Part shown: piece by piece, positions 23,440-32,015 of the stretch
How the letters are laid out: every line of letters starts with the position of its first letter
How positions within the stretch are numbered: the first letter of the stretch is position 1
From: JAJFUV01 sp964384215
GTDB lineage: Bacteria > Acidobacteriota > Terriglobia > Bryobacterales > Bryobacteraceae
Direction of reading: 5' to 3'
Assembly (NCBI GenBank): GCA_964384215.1
Contig: CAYLLB010000004.1
Location: 1-64,000, forward strand
Length of the DNA: 64,000 bases
Position numbers and translations under genes: made by a program
Notes under the pieces: generated by a model
Seen by the model: the letters and a program-made list of their open reading frames with translations, nothing else
Databases searched by the model: none
Told to the model about the DNA's origin: nothing

Positions 23440-24843
23440 CTATCCTTCCTGTATCACGTCGAACGCCATCAGGCGGCCCATTTTCTCGATCGCGTCCGCG
23501 TAATCGCCGTAGTAACTCACGCGATGCACGATGCCCTTGAATCCGTTCAGGATCTTGCGGGCATTCTTCACGCGCGTGCGAAGTTGGGTGCGGCAGCCCT
23601 CAACGCTGGTGACGTTGGCGATCGCCTCGGCGCTGAATGTCACCAGCCGCTTCGGCTCGAGGAAACGGGCCACCGTCATCGCTTCGCCGATCGGCATGAG
23701 GACCTGCACGGCGGCGCCCTCGCTGGTTTCCAGATGAGTGCGCAGAATATACGGCTCCGGTGGCGCGCCGATGCCGCGCATCGACGTGGGTGCCGTGCAG
23801 TGGCTTTGGATGATCTCGTTGCGGCTGGTATCGATCACCACGTTGAACAGGAAACCCGGCTTTCCGGTGAAAGGCGTGAGCAGCAACTCGGTCATCGTGC
23901 AGCCGAGATCGGCTTGGCAGGCGCCGAACAGTCCCTCGTCGTCCAGCCTTGAGAAGGAGATGCACGGATAGCCGGGCAGTTCGCCGCGGTTGATCCCGCC
24001 CAGGCAATCGATGGTGATGCCGTTGGAGCCTTCGCGCTCCAGCAGTTCCTTCACGCCCAGGTAGAAACGGGTGCCGCGGTAGATCTGCTCGCGCGACGGC
24101 TCGACGATCCGCAGCGCCGCTGCCGCGTAACGGTCGGCCTCCTTGCGCGCGGCGTCTTCGCCGATCCGGTCGTAGGCGGCCTTGAGATCGGCGTACTCGA
24201 TGTAACGGAACGTCGTTCCGAACTGCCGGCTGAACTCTTCAGCTTGCTTCGAAGGCTTGGCGCCGGGCACCACTACCAGGATCTTGCTCTTGCGCATCGC
24301 GTGGATCGTGTGGAAGATGCGCGCGTAGACGTCCAGGTCGTCGTAGTCGCTGGAGGCGAGCACGTCGGCTTTGTTGCCGGCTTGCGCGAATTCCGAAAAG
24401 GAGCCCCAGGCGTGGCCGGCGTAAGGACGCACGAACAGCAGCGTGGGCATCCCGCTAGACCCGATGGCCTTCACCATGCCGTCCGAGCCGGAAGTGATGG
24501 TGACAACCAGGTTGGCGTCGGTCGCCGCCGGGTCCAGCGATTTTACGTACGCCTCCGCGTCGTCCATCGTGCGGACCAGTTCGCCGCCCGTGAATTTGAC
24601 CAGTTCCGGATGGCGGCGCTCGATCTCGGCGAGTTTAGCATCGATTTGCGCGCGGGTGGCCTCGACATCTATACCCGGCTTCGGCCAGGTCGGCTTGCGA
24701 ACCGCGACATAAGCCTTGCGGACCACGGCGGGGCCGGCCCACGGCTTAGACGGTCCCATGCCGCCGAACAGCGGCGAGAACGACGCCGCCGCGGAGCAAG
24801 CGCAGAAACTCCTGCGCGAGAAAGCTGGGATCGGATCAGGCAT
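23440..24843 (-). CDS. Tat-exported L-fucose/arabinose-isomerase-like protein
   Basis: 467 aa. SRRSFCACSAAASF at 9-22 is a twin-arginine-type signal. The body resembles the FucI/AraA fold: an N-terminal Rossmann-like part (LVVTITSGSDGMVKAI, LLFVRPYAGHAWG), a middle with DYDDLDVYARI, and a C-terminal segment (ITIDCLGGINRGELPGYPC, SRLDDEGLFGACQAD, FLFNVVIDTSRNEI) where Glu/Asp/His ligands of the metal would sit. Role as an exported sugar isomerase or lyase is inference from fold. It is convergent with the DegT gene, 26 bp away. An exported FucI-like protein is unusual. Confidence 0.55.
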   Translation of the reverse strand: MPDPIPAFSRRSFCACSAAASFSPLFGGMGPSKPWAGPAVVRKAYVAVRKPTWPKPGIDVEATRAQIDAKLAEIERRHPELVKFTGGELVRTMDDAEAYVKSLDPAATDANLVVTITSGSDGMVKAIGSSGMPTLLFVRPYAGHAWGSFSEFAQAGNKADVLASSDYDDLDVYARIFHTIHAMRKSKILVVVPGAKPSKQAEEFSRQFGTTFRYIEYADLKAAYDRIGEDAARKEADRYAAAALRIVEPSREQIYRGTRFYLGVKELLEREGSNGITIDCLGGINRGELPGYPCISFSRLDDEGLFGACQADLGCTMTELLLTPFTGKPGFLFNVVIDTSRNEIIQSHCTAPTSMRGIGAPPEPYILRTHLETSEGAAVQVLMPIGEAMTVARFLEPKRLVTFSAEAIANVTSVEGCRTQLRTRVKNARKILNGFKGIVHRVSYYGDYADAIEKMGRLMAFDVIQEG

Positions 24844-24985
24844 CTCATTGCACCTCGATGAATGGCATCCTGCCGTCCCGGGCGCGACCGCCCAGTCTCG
24901 GCTCCCATCCGTGATAACATAGTTGGAGTGGACCCGGCGGCCACGGCCGGCGGAGTGCGCACCCGAAGTTCCGGATTAGAATCTT

Positions 24986-25333
24986 ATGATCATTCTGCTG
25001 ACTATCGTTCATGTCATTGTGTGCTTTTTCCTGGTAGTCGTCGTTCTGCTGCAAAGCGGCAAGGCGGCGGACTTGGCTGGTGCCTTCGGAGGCATGGGAT
25101 CCCAGACGGCTTTCGGCCCCCGAGGCTCGGCCACCGTGCTCAGCAAGGCTACCACGATAGCGGCGGCATTGTTCATGGTCACTTCGCTGGTATTGGCTGT
25201 TGCCTCTTCGCGCATGTCGGGAGGCGCGCAGACCATCCTCGAAAAGCACGGCGGCACGACGCAGACGCAGCAGCAGAAGAGGGTTCCGGCGCCGACGCCA
25301 GCCCCTGCTCCACAGGCGCCTGTAAAGAAGTAA
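24986..25333 (+). CDS. secG: Preprotein translocase subunit SecG
   Basis: 115 aa: two membrane helices (about 3-22 and 50-72) around a conserved cytoplasmic loop LLQSGKAADLAGAFGGMGSQTAFGPRG, shown here only in part as QSGKAADLAGAFGG. SecG assists SecYEG-dependent export by cycling its topology. The C-terminal 40 residues are Gln/Pro/Ala-rich and longer than in enterobacteria. The leader 24844-24985 contains GC-rich inverted sequence around 24936-24955. A tRNA-Leu gene follows after 23 bp and is probably on the same transcript. Confidence 0.93.
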   Translation: MIILLTIVHVIVCFFLVVVVLLQSGKAADLAGAFGGMGSQTAFGPRGSATVLSKATTIAAALFMVTSLVLAVASSRMSGGAQTILEKHGGTTQTQQQKRVPAPTPAPAPQAPVKK

Positions 25334-25356
25334 ACTGGTATTCGAAAGTTCGCACC

Positions 25357-25443
25357 GCGGAGGTGGCGGAATTGGCAGACGCACTAGCTTGAGGTGCTAG
25401 CGGGAGCAATCCCCTGGGGGTTCAAGTCCCCCTCTCCGCACCA
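25357..25443 (+). tRNA. leuU: tRNA-Leu, anticodon GAG
   Basis: 87 nt including an encoded CCA. Acceptor stem GCGGAGG/TCTCCGC, anticodon loop TTGAGGT with GAG at 34-36, a long class-II variable arm (CGGGAGCAATCCCC) and T-arm GGGGGTTCAAGTCCCCC. It reads CUC and CUU leucine codons. In E. coli the tRNA-Leu(GAG) gene leuU also directly follows secG, so the order is conserved. Confidence 0.96.
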
Positions 25444-25447
25444 TTTT

Positions 25448-25479
25448 AAGGCCCGTAGCTGCAATCAGTTACGGGCCTT
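25448..25479 (+). terminator. Hairpin terminator after tRNA-Leu
   Basis: AAGGCCCGTAGCT (25448-25460) pairs with AGTTACGGGCCTT (25467-25479) with one mismatch around the loop GCAATC, followed by ACTTATTTCTT. It is five bases from the tRNA CCA end and should end the secG-tRNA transcript. Confidence 0.75.
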
Positions 25480-25783
25480 ACTTATTTCTTGTGCCGGTTT
25501 TGTGCCCGGGTCCACGGCCCGCATGAGCCTGGTGGCCTTTTCCGGCCGCGCCCCGGGCGTCAGCTTCAATACGCGCTCCTTTGGCTCCTCTGCGTCCAAG
25601 CGGCACAGATGCAGAGCGCTTACGTCTGTTCGCCATCAGGTAGACTCCATGCACGGCACTGGGTAGGGTTGAGTCACAGAATGCCCCCGCACAGCCGCCA
25701 GGGGCGCGTTCCATTGTCTTTTCTTTCGCTCTTCATCTAAAAAGTTTCCAATGAGGGCCGATCTATCAGAGGGAGCATTTACG
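25480..25783. other. Gene-poor stretch downstream of tRNA-Leu
   Basis: About 300 bases without a convincing gene. On the minus strand one frame from about 25603 to 25462 (ending in KPAQEISKARN) looks as if it had once been coding, with a run of Lys/Arg/Pro-rich residues, but no start, no family motif and no partner remains. Sites next to tRNA-Leu genes are frequent integrase targets, so this could be a decayed integration scar. I see no duplicate of the tRNA 3' end in the window. Confidence 0.3.
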
Positions 25784-26059
25784 ATGAACAACACCGTTCT
25801 GTCGGCTATTCTGTTCCTTCTTGCAAACGCGTGCTTGAGCCTGTACCTCTTGCGGCGCCAAAAACGAAAACTGACAGAGGGTTGGACTTGTACCGGAGCG
25901 CCTCCGATGTGCCCGCCGCAGCGCAAGCCTTTCGGTGACCCGGGCGACTCCTCACTGAGTTTGTCTCGCCTGTTTCCGGACGTTTTTACCTCGTCGCCGA
26001 GGTCCGCAGATTCGTCCGCATCATTTTCTATGTCCGCCCGAGAATCCGGAACAATATAA
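25784..26059 (+). CDS. Possible small membrane protein
   Basis: 91 aa from ATG 25784, with GGGAG ten bases upstream. An N-terminal hydrophobic helix (TVLSAILFLLANACLSLYLL at 4-23) is followed at once by the positive cluster RRQKRKL and a Pro/Ser-rich tail without structure. The helix plus positive stop suggests a single-pass inner-membrane peptide. The tail may be non-coding drift. It sits in the gene-poor stretch after tRNA-Leu; no family recognised. Confidence 0.35.
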   Translation: MNNTVLSAILFLLANACLSLYLLRRQKRKLTEGWTCTGAPPMCPPQRKPFGDPGDSSLSLSRLFPDVFTSSPRSADSSASFSMSARESGTI

Positions 26060-26200
26060 ACCGCCGTTTCCTCGCGGCGCGGCCTGAGCCTGTGGTTTGG
26101 CCACTTCGTGCTCGGAAGTTGGCCCGTCGTGTATTTGCCACCTGCTGCGCCGTGCTGCACAGCGGATCAGGACCCGGCCCCGTGTGCTAGATTGCACTTC

Positions 26201-27076
26201 ATGATGAGAAAGTGTATTTGGCTGTTAGCGGTTTTGTCGGCAGCCGTCCCGGCTCCCGCGCAGGTTTTTCGCTTCACCCGCGAGGATCTTGTGAAGTACA
26301 CTGCCGGCAATCCGTACGAGCGCTTCCCGGATGGGCGCCCCAAGGTCCCCGACGAGATATTGGAGAAACTGCGCGCCCTTTGCATGGAAGACGTCTGGCC
26401 GGTTCTGCGCGCTGCGGGTTTCAATAGCCAATACGAAGGCGGATGGCGATTGCTTCAGCCCGGCAAGAAACTGGTAGGCCGTGCCGTTACCGCGCAGTAC
26501 ATACCTTCGAGGCCCGACGTGCATGACATCGTCGCCAAGGAAGGCGCGGCGGCAGGGCGCCAGGGCGGACAGAACCAGTGGGTCATCGACACCCTTCAGA
26601 AAGGCGATGTGCTGGTGGTGGACATTTTTGGCAAAGTCGTGAATGGCACAATCATCGGCGACAATCTGGCCACGTTCATCCACGCGGCTACAGGCGCAGG
26701 TTTCGTGATCGACGGCGGGATCCGTGATCTCGAAGGTATCCAGCCCATCGGCATGGCCGGCTACTATCGTGGCGCGGACCCCACGGCTTTCACGGACCTG
26801 ATGTGCGCCGGCATCAACATTCCCGTGCGCATCGGCAAGGCCACGGTGATGCCAGGAGACATCGTGCTCGGCGACCGCGAAGGCGTCTACTTCATTCCGC
26901 CCGCGCTCGCGCAGAAGATCGTCGACCGCGCCGTCGAAACGCGCATACACGACGACTGGACGCAGATGAAATTGCGCACGGGCAAATACAAATCCAGCGA
27001 CATCTACTCCACTCCCCGCGACCCCGAACTGAAACGCGAGTATGAGGAATATCGCAAGAAGCGCCTCGGGAAATAG
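26201..27076 (+). CDS. Exported RraA-like protein (HMG/CHA aldolase family)
   Basis: 291 aa from ATG 26201, giving a signal peptide (CIWLLAVLSAAVPAPAQ). The core is RraA-like: GRAVTAQYIP, VVDIFGKVVNGTIIGDNL, IDGGIRDLEGIQ and VMPGDIVLGDREGV; the G-G-I-R-D segment holds the substrate Arg and metal-binding Asp of 4-hydroxy-4-methyl-2-oxoglutarate/oxaloacetate aldolases. Cytoplasmic relatives are either aldolases or RNase E regulators; export rules out the RNase role here, so a periplasmic lyase is more likely. It is convergent with lon, two bases apart. Confidence 0.8.
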   Translation: MMRKCIWLLAVLSAAVPAPAQVFRFTREDLVKYTAGNPYERFPDGRPKVPDEILEKLRALCMEDVWPVLRAAGFNSQYEGGWRLLQPGKKLVGRAVTAQYIPSRPDVHDIVAKEGAAAGRQGGQNQWVIDTLQKGDVLVVDIFGKVVNGTIIGDNLATFIHAATGAGFVIDGGIRDLEGIQPIGMAGYYRGADPTAFTDLMCAGINIPVRIGKATVMPGDIVLGDREGVYFIPPALAQKIVDRAVETRIHDDWTQMKLRTGKYKSSDIYSTPRDPELKREYEEYRKKRLGK

Positions 27077-27078
27077 CG

Positions 27079-29415
27079 CTACCTGGTCGCGGTGAGGCCC
27101 GGGATCAGCGCGTCGAGGGCCTGGTGGATCTCCTCGACAAAAACGAACTCCATGTCGCGGCGCACGTCTTCCGGGATGTCGCGCAGGTCCTTGTTGTTCG
27201 GCTTGGGCAAAACGATGCGCGATATCCCCGCGCGCCTCGCCGCCAGGACCTTTTCCTTCACCCCACCCACCGGCAGCACCAGGCCCGTCAGGGTGATCTC
27301 GCCCGTCATCGCGGTGTCCGAGCGGACAGGCTTGCCGGTGTAAAGCGATGTCAGCGCCGCTGCCATGGCCACGCCAGCCGAGGGGCCGTCTTTAGGCACC
27401 GCCCCGGCCGGAATGTGTATGTGTAGGCCGGTTTTCTGGAACGTGGCAGCGTCCAGCCCGAAGTCCGCCGCATGCGCGCGCACGTAGCTTTGCGCCGCTT
27501 TCGCAGATTCCTGCATCACGTCGCCCAACTGGCCGGTGAGCGTCAGCCCCTGTCCTTCCGGCAACAGGATGGATTCGATGTACAGCACTTCGCCGCCAGC
27601 CTCGGTCCAGGCCATCCCCGTCGCCACGCCGGGTGGCAGTTCCCGGCGCGCCTGCTCGGGGAAGAAACGCTCCGGTCCCAACAGGTCTGCGAGGTCCGCG
27701 GCTTTCACCTCCACCGGCTCCATTTGCCCAGTGGCGCGGCGCAAGGCTACCTTACGCGCCACCCCTCCGATGGAGCGTTCGAGCTGCCGGAGTCCCGCTT
27801 CCCGCGTATAGCCTGAGATCATGCCGACCAGCCCCTCGTCGGTAAAACGGCAATCTTCGTCCGTGAGGCCAGTCTCTTTGAGTTGGCGCGGGATTAAGTA
27901 CTTCCGCGCGATGATCATCTTCTCCTCGCGGCTGTAACCGGCCAGCCGCAGCATTTCCATACGGTCCAGCAGGGGACGCGGGATCGAATCCAGCGTGTTC
28001 GCCGTGGTGATGAAGAAGACCTTGCTCAGATCAAAAGCTAGGTCAAGGTAATTATCCCTGAATGTCTTGTTCTGCTCCGGATCCAGGATTTCCAGCAGCG
28101 CCGCCGCCGGATCGCCGCGGAAGTCGTGACCCAACTTGTCCACTTCGTCGAGCATCAGTACAGGGTTGTTGGATCCAGACCTGCGGATGGCCTGCAACAC
28201 GCGGCCCGGCATGGCGCCAATATAAGTGCGCCGGTGCCCCCGTAGTTCCGCTTCGTCGTGCATGCCGCCCAGGCTCATGCGCTCGAACTTGCGCCCCATG
28301 GCGCGGGCGATGGATTGACCCAGCGATGTCTTGCCCACGCCCGGCGGGCCAACAAAGCACAGAATGGGTGCCTTCGCGCCGGGATTGAGCTTGAGCACCG
28401 CAAGGTGCTCGAGAATACGCTCCTTTACCTCTGTGAGGTCGTAATGATCGTCGTCCAGAATGCCGCGTGCGCGAGTGATGTCCAACTCGTCTTCGATACT
28501 GGTCTGCCACGGCAATTCGCACATGAATTCCAGATACGTGCGGATCACATGGTAGTCTGGCGCCGCCGCTGGCAACCGCTCCAGGCGGTTCAACTCGCGC
28601 TTGGCTTCCGTCTTCGCTTCTTCGGTCAAGCCGGCCTTCTCGAGCCGTTCACGAAGCATGTCGACCTCGGCCTGTTCCGGGCTGCGCTCGCCCAGTTCCT
28701 GCTGGATCGCGCGCAGTTGCTGCCGCAGGAAGTACTCCCGCTGCTCTTTGCCCATCTCGTTCTGCACGTCGCCGGCAATCTTGCTGCGCAGCTCGAGTAC
28801 CTGCACTTCGTAACGCAAGTAGGCGTGCATCAGGCGCAGCGCGTCCGCGCGGGTCTGCGCTTCCAGCAGCGATTGCTCCTTGGCCAAATCCAGGCTCAAC
28901 AGCGACGCCAGGAAGTACACCAGCTTTATCGGATCTTCCGACCCGGCGAGCATCCGGCTGATTTCCTGGCTCGCCTGCGGCTGCGCGATCGTGATCGCCT
29001 GCGAGGCAAGCTGCAGAACTTCCCGCTGCAGGGCCTCTACCTCCGGGCCGGTATCCTCTGGCATCGGCATGGATTGCACGCGCGCCCGCAGATACGGTTC
29101 GGTCTCGATAATGCCCAGAACGCTCACCCGCTCCAGGCCCACCACCAGGACCTCCAACGCGTGTTCTGTGCGGTTTACTTTGCGGATGGCAGCCCGGGTG
29201 CCCACCCCGTAAAGATCACCCTGCTTTGGCACGTCCGCATTTGGATCGCGCTGCGCCACCACCAGGATTTCCTTTTCCTCGGTTCCCAGGGCGGCTTCCA
29301 CCGCGGCCACCGAATTGGGCCTGCCCACCGCCAGCGGCATGGGCAGGAAGGGAAACAGCGCGCTGTTTTTCAGCGGTAATGCAGGCAGCGTGTTGATGGG
29401 TTTCTTTTCAGCCAT
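27079..29415 (-). CDS. lon: ATP-dependent protease Lon (LonA type)
   Basis: 778 aa from ATG 29415. Order: N-terminal substrate domain (LPALPLKNSALFPFLPMPL), coiled coil, AAA+ module with Walker A GPPGVGKTSLGQS and Walker B VLMLDEVDKLG, then the protease domain with the catalytic Ser in DGPSAGVAMAAA and the Lys in LPVGGVKEKVLAA. It degrades misfolded and regulatory proteins in the cytoplasm. Its ATG overlaps the last codons of clpB by eight bases (29408-29415), so the two are translationally coupled, an arrangement that ties disaggregation to degradation. Confidence 0.97.
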   Translation of the reverse strand: MAEKKPINTLPALPLKNSALFPFLPMPLAVGRPNSVAAVEAALGTEEKEILVVAQRDPNADVPKQGDLYGVGTRAAIRKVNRTEHALEVLVVGLERVSVLGIIETEPYLRARVQSMPMPEDTGPEVEALQREVLQLASQAITIAQPQASQEISRMLAGSEDPIKLVYFLASLLSLDLAKEQSLLEAQTRADALRLMHAYLRYEVQVLELRSKIAGDVQNEMGKEQREYFLRQQLRAIQQELGERSPEQAEVDMLRERLEKAGLTEEAKTEAKRELNRLERLPAAAPDYHVIRTYLEFMCELPWQTSIEDELDITRARGILDDDHYDLTEVKERILEHLAVLKLNPGAKAPILCFVGPPGVGKTSLGQSIARAMGRKFERMSLGGMHDEAELRGHRRTYIGAMPGRVLQAIRRSGSNNPVLMLDEVDKLGHDFRGDPAAALLEILDPEQNKTFRDNYLDLAFDLSKVFFITTANTLDSIPRPLLDRMEMLRLAGYSREEKMIIARKYLIPRQLKETGLTDEDCRFTDEGLVGMISGYTREAGLRQLERSIGGVARKVALRRATGQMEPVEVKAADLADLLGPERFFPEQARRELPPGVATGMAWTEAGGEVLYIESILLPEGQGLTLTGQLGDVMQESAKAAQSYVRAHAADFGLDAATFQKTGLHIHIPAGAVPKDGPSAGVAMAAALTSLYTGKPVRSDTAMTGEITLTGLVLPVGGVKEKVLAARRAGISRIVLPKPNNKDLRDIPEDVRRDMEFVFVEEIHQALDALIPGLTATR

Positions 29416-31993
29416 GTTGCGTCTCTTTCCCGGACGGCATTGCTGCCGAGAATTGTAATTCATCCCGGCCCGCAGCGTGACCCACCTGGACTGTCTGACC
29501 GTCTTTCAGCTCGCCGGCCAGGATCTTGCGCGCCAGCGGCGTCTCCACTTCTCTTTGGATGGCCCGCTTCAGAGGTCGCGCGCCGAAGGCGGGGTCGTAA
29601 CCCGTTTTGACCAGGAACTCGCGCGCCGCCTCGCTCAACTCGAGCACGATGTGACGTTCCGCAAGCCGCGCCCGCAACGCTTCAAGCTGGATGTCCACGA
29701 TCTTTTTCAGTTGCTCCTCACCGAGCGAGTGGAATTGAATGATCTCATCCACGCGGTTCAGAAATTCCGGCCGGAAGTGTGCGCGCAGGCTTTCCCGTGG
29801 ATCGCCGTCCACCGGAATGTTGGACGTCATGATGAGAATCGTGTTCTTGAAGTCCACCGTCCGTCCCTGGCCGTCGGTCAGGCGCCCGTCGTCCAGGATC
29901 TGCAGCATTACATTAAAGACGTCGTGATGGGCCTTCTCGATTTCATCGAACAGCACCACCGAGTACGGCCGCCTCCGGACGGCTTCGGTGAGTTGCCCGC
30001 CTTCCTCGTAGCCCACGTATCCCGGAGGCGCACCGATCAGCCGCGCGACCGTGTGGCGCTCCTGGTACTCGGACATGTCGATGCGGATCATGGCCCGCTC
30101 GTCGTCGAACAGGAACTGCGCCAGCGCACGCGCCAGCTCGGTCTTGCCCACACCCGTGGGGCCCAGGAAAATGAAGCTGCCGATGGGCCGCCGCGGATCC
30201 TTCAATCCCGACCGCGCTCTAAGCACCGCCTGCGCCACCGCGCCGACGGCTTCGTCCTGCCCCACAACCCTTCGGTGCAGCACCTCTTCCAGGTGCAGCA
30301 GCTTTTGCACTTCGCCCTCGAGCAGCCGCGCGACGGGCACACCCGTCCAGCGGCTCACCACCTCGGCGATGTCTTCCTCGTCCACCTCTTCCTTGATCAG
30401 ACGGCTACCCTTGCTCGCCGCGATGGCATCCGTTTTGGCTTTGAAATCGCGTTCGAGTGAGGCGAGCTTGCCATACTTCAGCTCCGCTACCCGGTTCAGG
30501 TCGTAGCTGCGCTCGGCCTTCTCGATTTCTTGCTTGGTCTGCTCGATTTCAGCACGCAGTTTACGCACTTCGCCTACGCTTGCCTTCTCCGCCTGCCAGC
30601 GTGCCTGTATGCCCGCCGAGGACGCCTTTGTCTCGGCGAGTTCCTTCTCTAACCGCGCCAGCCGCTCGCGCGAGGCGTCGTCGGTCTCTTTCTTCAATGC
30701 CGCACGTTCGATTTCAAGCTGCATCACGCGGCGCGTAGCTTCGTCGAGCTCCGCCGGCATCGAGTCGATCTCCGTACGCAGCTTGGCTGCGGCTTCGTCC
30801 ACCAAGTCGATGGCCTTGTCCGGCAGGAAGCGGTCCGTGATGTAGCGGTTCGACAGCGTTGCCGCCCCCACCAGCGCGGCGTCCTTGATGCGCACACCGT
30901 GGTGCACTTCGTAGCGTTCCTTGAGGCCGCGGAGGATCGAGATAGTGTCCTCGACCGACGGCTGATCCACCATCACCGGCTGGAATCGCCGCTCCAGGGC
31001 GGCGTCCTTCTCGATGTGCTTGCGGTACTCGTCCAGAGTCGTGGCGCCGATGCAATGCAGTTCGCCGCGCGCCAGCATGGGCTTCAGCAGGTTGCCGGCG
31101 TCCATGGCGCCCTCGGCCTTGCCCGCGCCCACCACTGTATGCAGCTCGTCTATGAAGAGGATGATGTCGCCCTCGGACGATTGCACTTCCTTCAGGACTG
31201 CTTTCAAGCGCTCTTCGAATTCACCGCGGAACTTTGCGCCTGCAATCAGCGAACCCATGTCCAGCACCACCACGCGGCGGTGCTTCAAGCCCTCGGGCAC
31301 GTCGCCGCGCACGATGCGCTGCGCCAGGCCCTCCACAATGGCCGTTTTGCCTACGCCGGGCTCGCCGATCAGCACCGGGTTGTTCTTGGTGCGGCGCGAA
31401 AGCACCTGGATCACGCGGCGGATTTCCTCGTCACGGCCGATCACCGGGTCCAGCTTGCCCTGCGCCGCCAGGGCTGTCAGGTCGCGCCCATAGCGTTCGA
31501 GGGCCTGGTAAGTCGTCTCGGGAGTGGGGGTGGTAACGCGCTGGTTCCCGCGCACATCGGCCAGTGCCTGCATCAGCTTTTCACGCGTGAGGCCAGCTTC
31601 CTTGAGGATGCGTCCGGTCGCGCCGCCGTCCTCTGCCGCCGCGAGCAGAATATGCTCGACGGAAACGTAGTCGTCCTTCAGACGCTTGGCCTCGTCCTCG
31701 GCGCCAGTCAGCAGGCGCTGCAAACGGCCAGTGATGTAGATCTGGTCCGGGGGTGTTCCGGCGCCAGTGCTCACCTTCGGCAGCGAATTAAGCGTCTCCG
31801 TGAGCCGGCGGTGCACCAGTTCAGGCTTGACCTGCGCCTTGATGAGCAGGGCGGGGACGAGGCCACCGTCCTGCTCAATGAGGGCGGTTATCAAATGCTC
31901 GACGTCAATCTGCTGGTGGGACAGTCGCACAGCTAGGGATTGCGCGCTGCGGAGGGCTTCCTGCGACTTCTCGGTAAAGCGGTTGAGGTCCAT
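29408..31993 (-). CDS. clpB: ATP-dependent disaggregase ClpB
   Basis: 861 aa, standard length. Clp-N repeats (about 1-145), NBD1 with GEPGVGKTAIVEGLAQRI, the long middle coiled-coil domain (about 400-525) that distinguishes ClpB from ClpA and docks DnaK, and NBD2 with GPTGVGKTELARALAQFL. No tripeptide for ClpP docking is evident. It rescues aggregated proteins with DnaK. The ATG at 31993 lies about 30 bases behind a good sigma-70 promoter (32026-32054) overlapped by a palindrome. Confidence 0.97.
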   Translation of the reverse strand: MDLNRFTEKSQEALRSAQSLAVRLSHQQIDVEHLITALIEQDGGLVPALLIKAQVKPELVHRRLTETLNSLPKVSTGAGTPPDQIYITGRLQRLLTGAEDEAKRLKDDYVSVEHILLAAAEDGGATGRILKEAGLTREKLMQALADVRGNQRVTTPTPETTYQALERYGRDLTALAAQGKLDPVIGRDEEIRRVIQVLSRRTKNNPVLIGEPGVGKTAIVEGLAQRIVRGDVPEGLKHRRVVVLDMGSLIAGAKFRGEFEERLKAVLKEVQSSEGDIILFIDELHTVVGAGKAEGAMDAGNLLKPMLARGELHCIGATTLDEYRKHIEKDAALERRFQPVMVDQPSVEDTISILRGLKERYEVHHGVRIKDAALVGAATLSNRYITDRFLPDKAIDLVDEAAAKLRTEIDSMPAELDEATRRVMQLEIERAALKKETDDASRERLARLEKELAETKASSAGIQARWQAEKASVGEVRKLRAEIEQTKQEIEKAERSYDLNRVAELKYGKLASLERDFKAKTDAIAASKGSRLIKEEVDEEDIAEVVSRWTGVPVARLLEGEVQKLLHLEEVLHRRVVGQDEAVGAVAQAVLRARSGLKDPRRPIGSFIFLGPTGVGKTELARALAQFLFDDERAMIRIDMSEYQERHTVARLIGAPPGYVGYEEGGQLTEAVRRRPYSVVLFDEIEKAHHDVFNVMLQILDDGRLTDGQGRTVDFKNTILIMTSNIPVDGDPRESLRAHFRPEFLNRVDEIIQFHSLGEEQLKKIVDIQLEALRARLAERHIVLELSEAAREFLVKTGYDPAFGARPLKRAIQREVETPLARKILAGELKDGQTVQVGHAAGRDELQFSAAMPSGKETQHG

Positions 31994-32015
31994 AATCTCT
32001 GTTCTTTAGTATAGC

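Noticed and set aside
22264..23952. Open frame of about 560 codons on the plus strand in another phase
   Set aside because: It overlaps the DegT gene, whose PLP motifs are unambiguous, and then the convergent FucI-like gene; its composition is not protein-like.
24844..24985. Riboswitch in the secG leader
   Set aside because: Only a GC-rich inverted patch is present; no known riboswitch core could be recognised.
29408..29463. Frameshift between clpB and lon
   Set aside because: Both proteins are complete at their ends; the overlap is a normal coupled start and stop.
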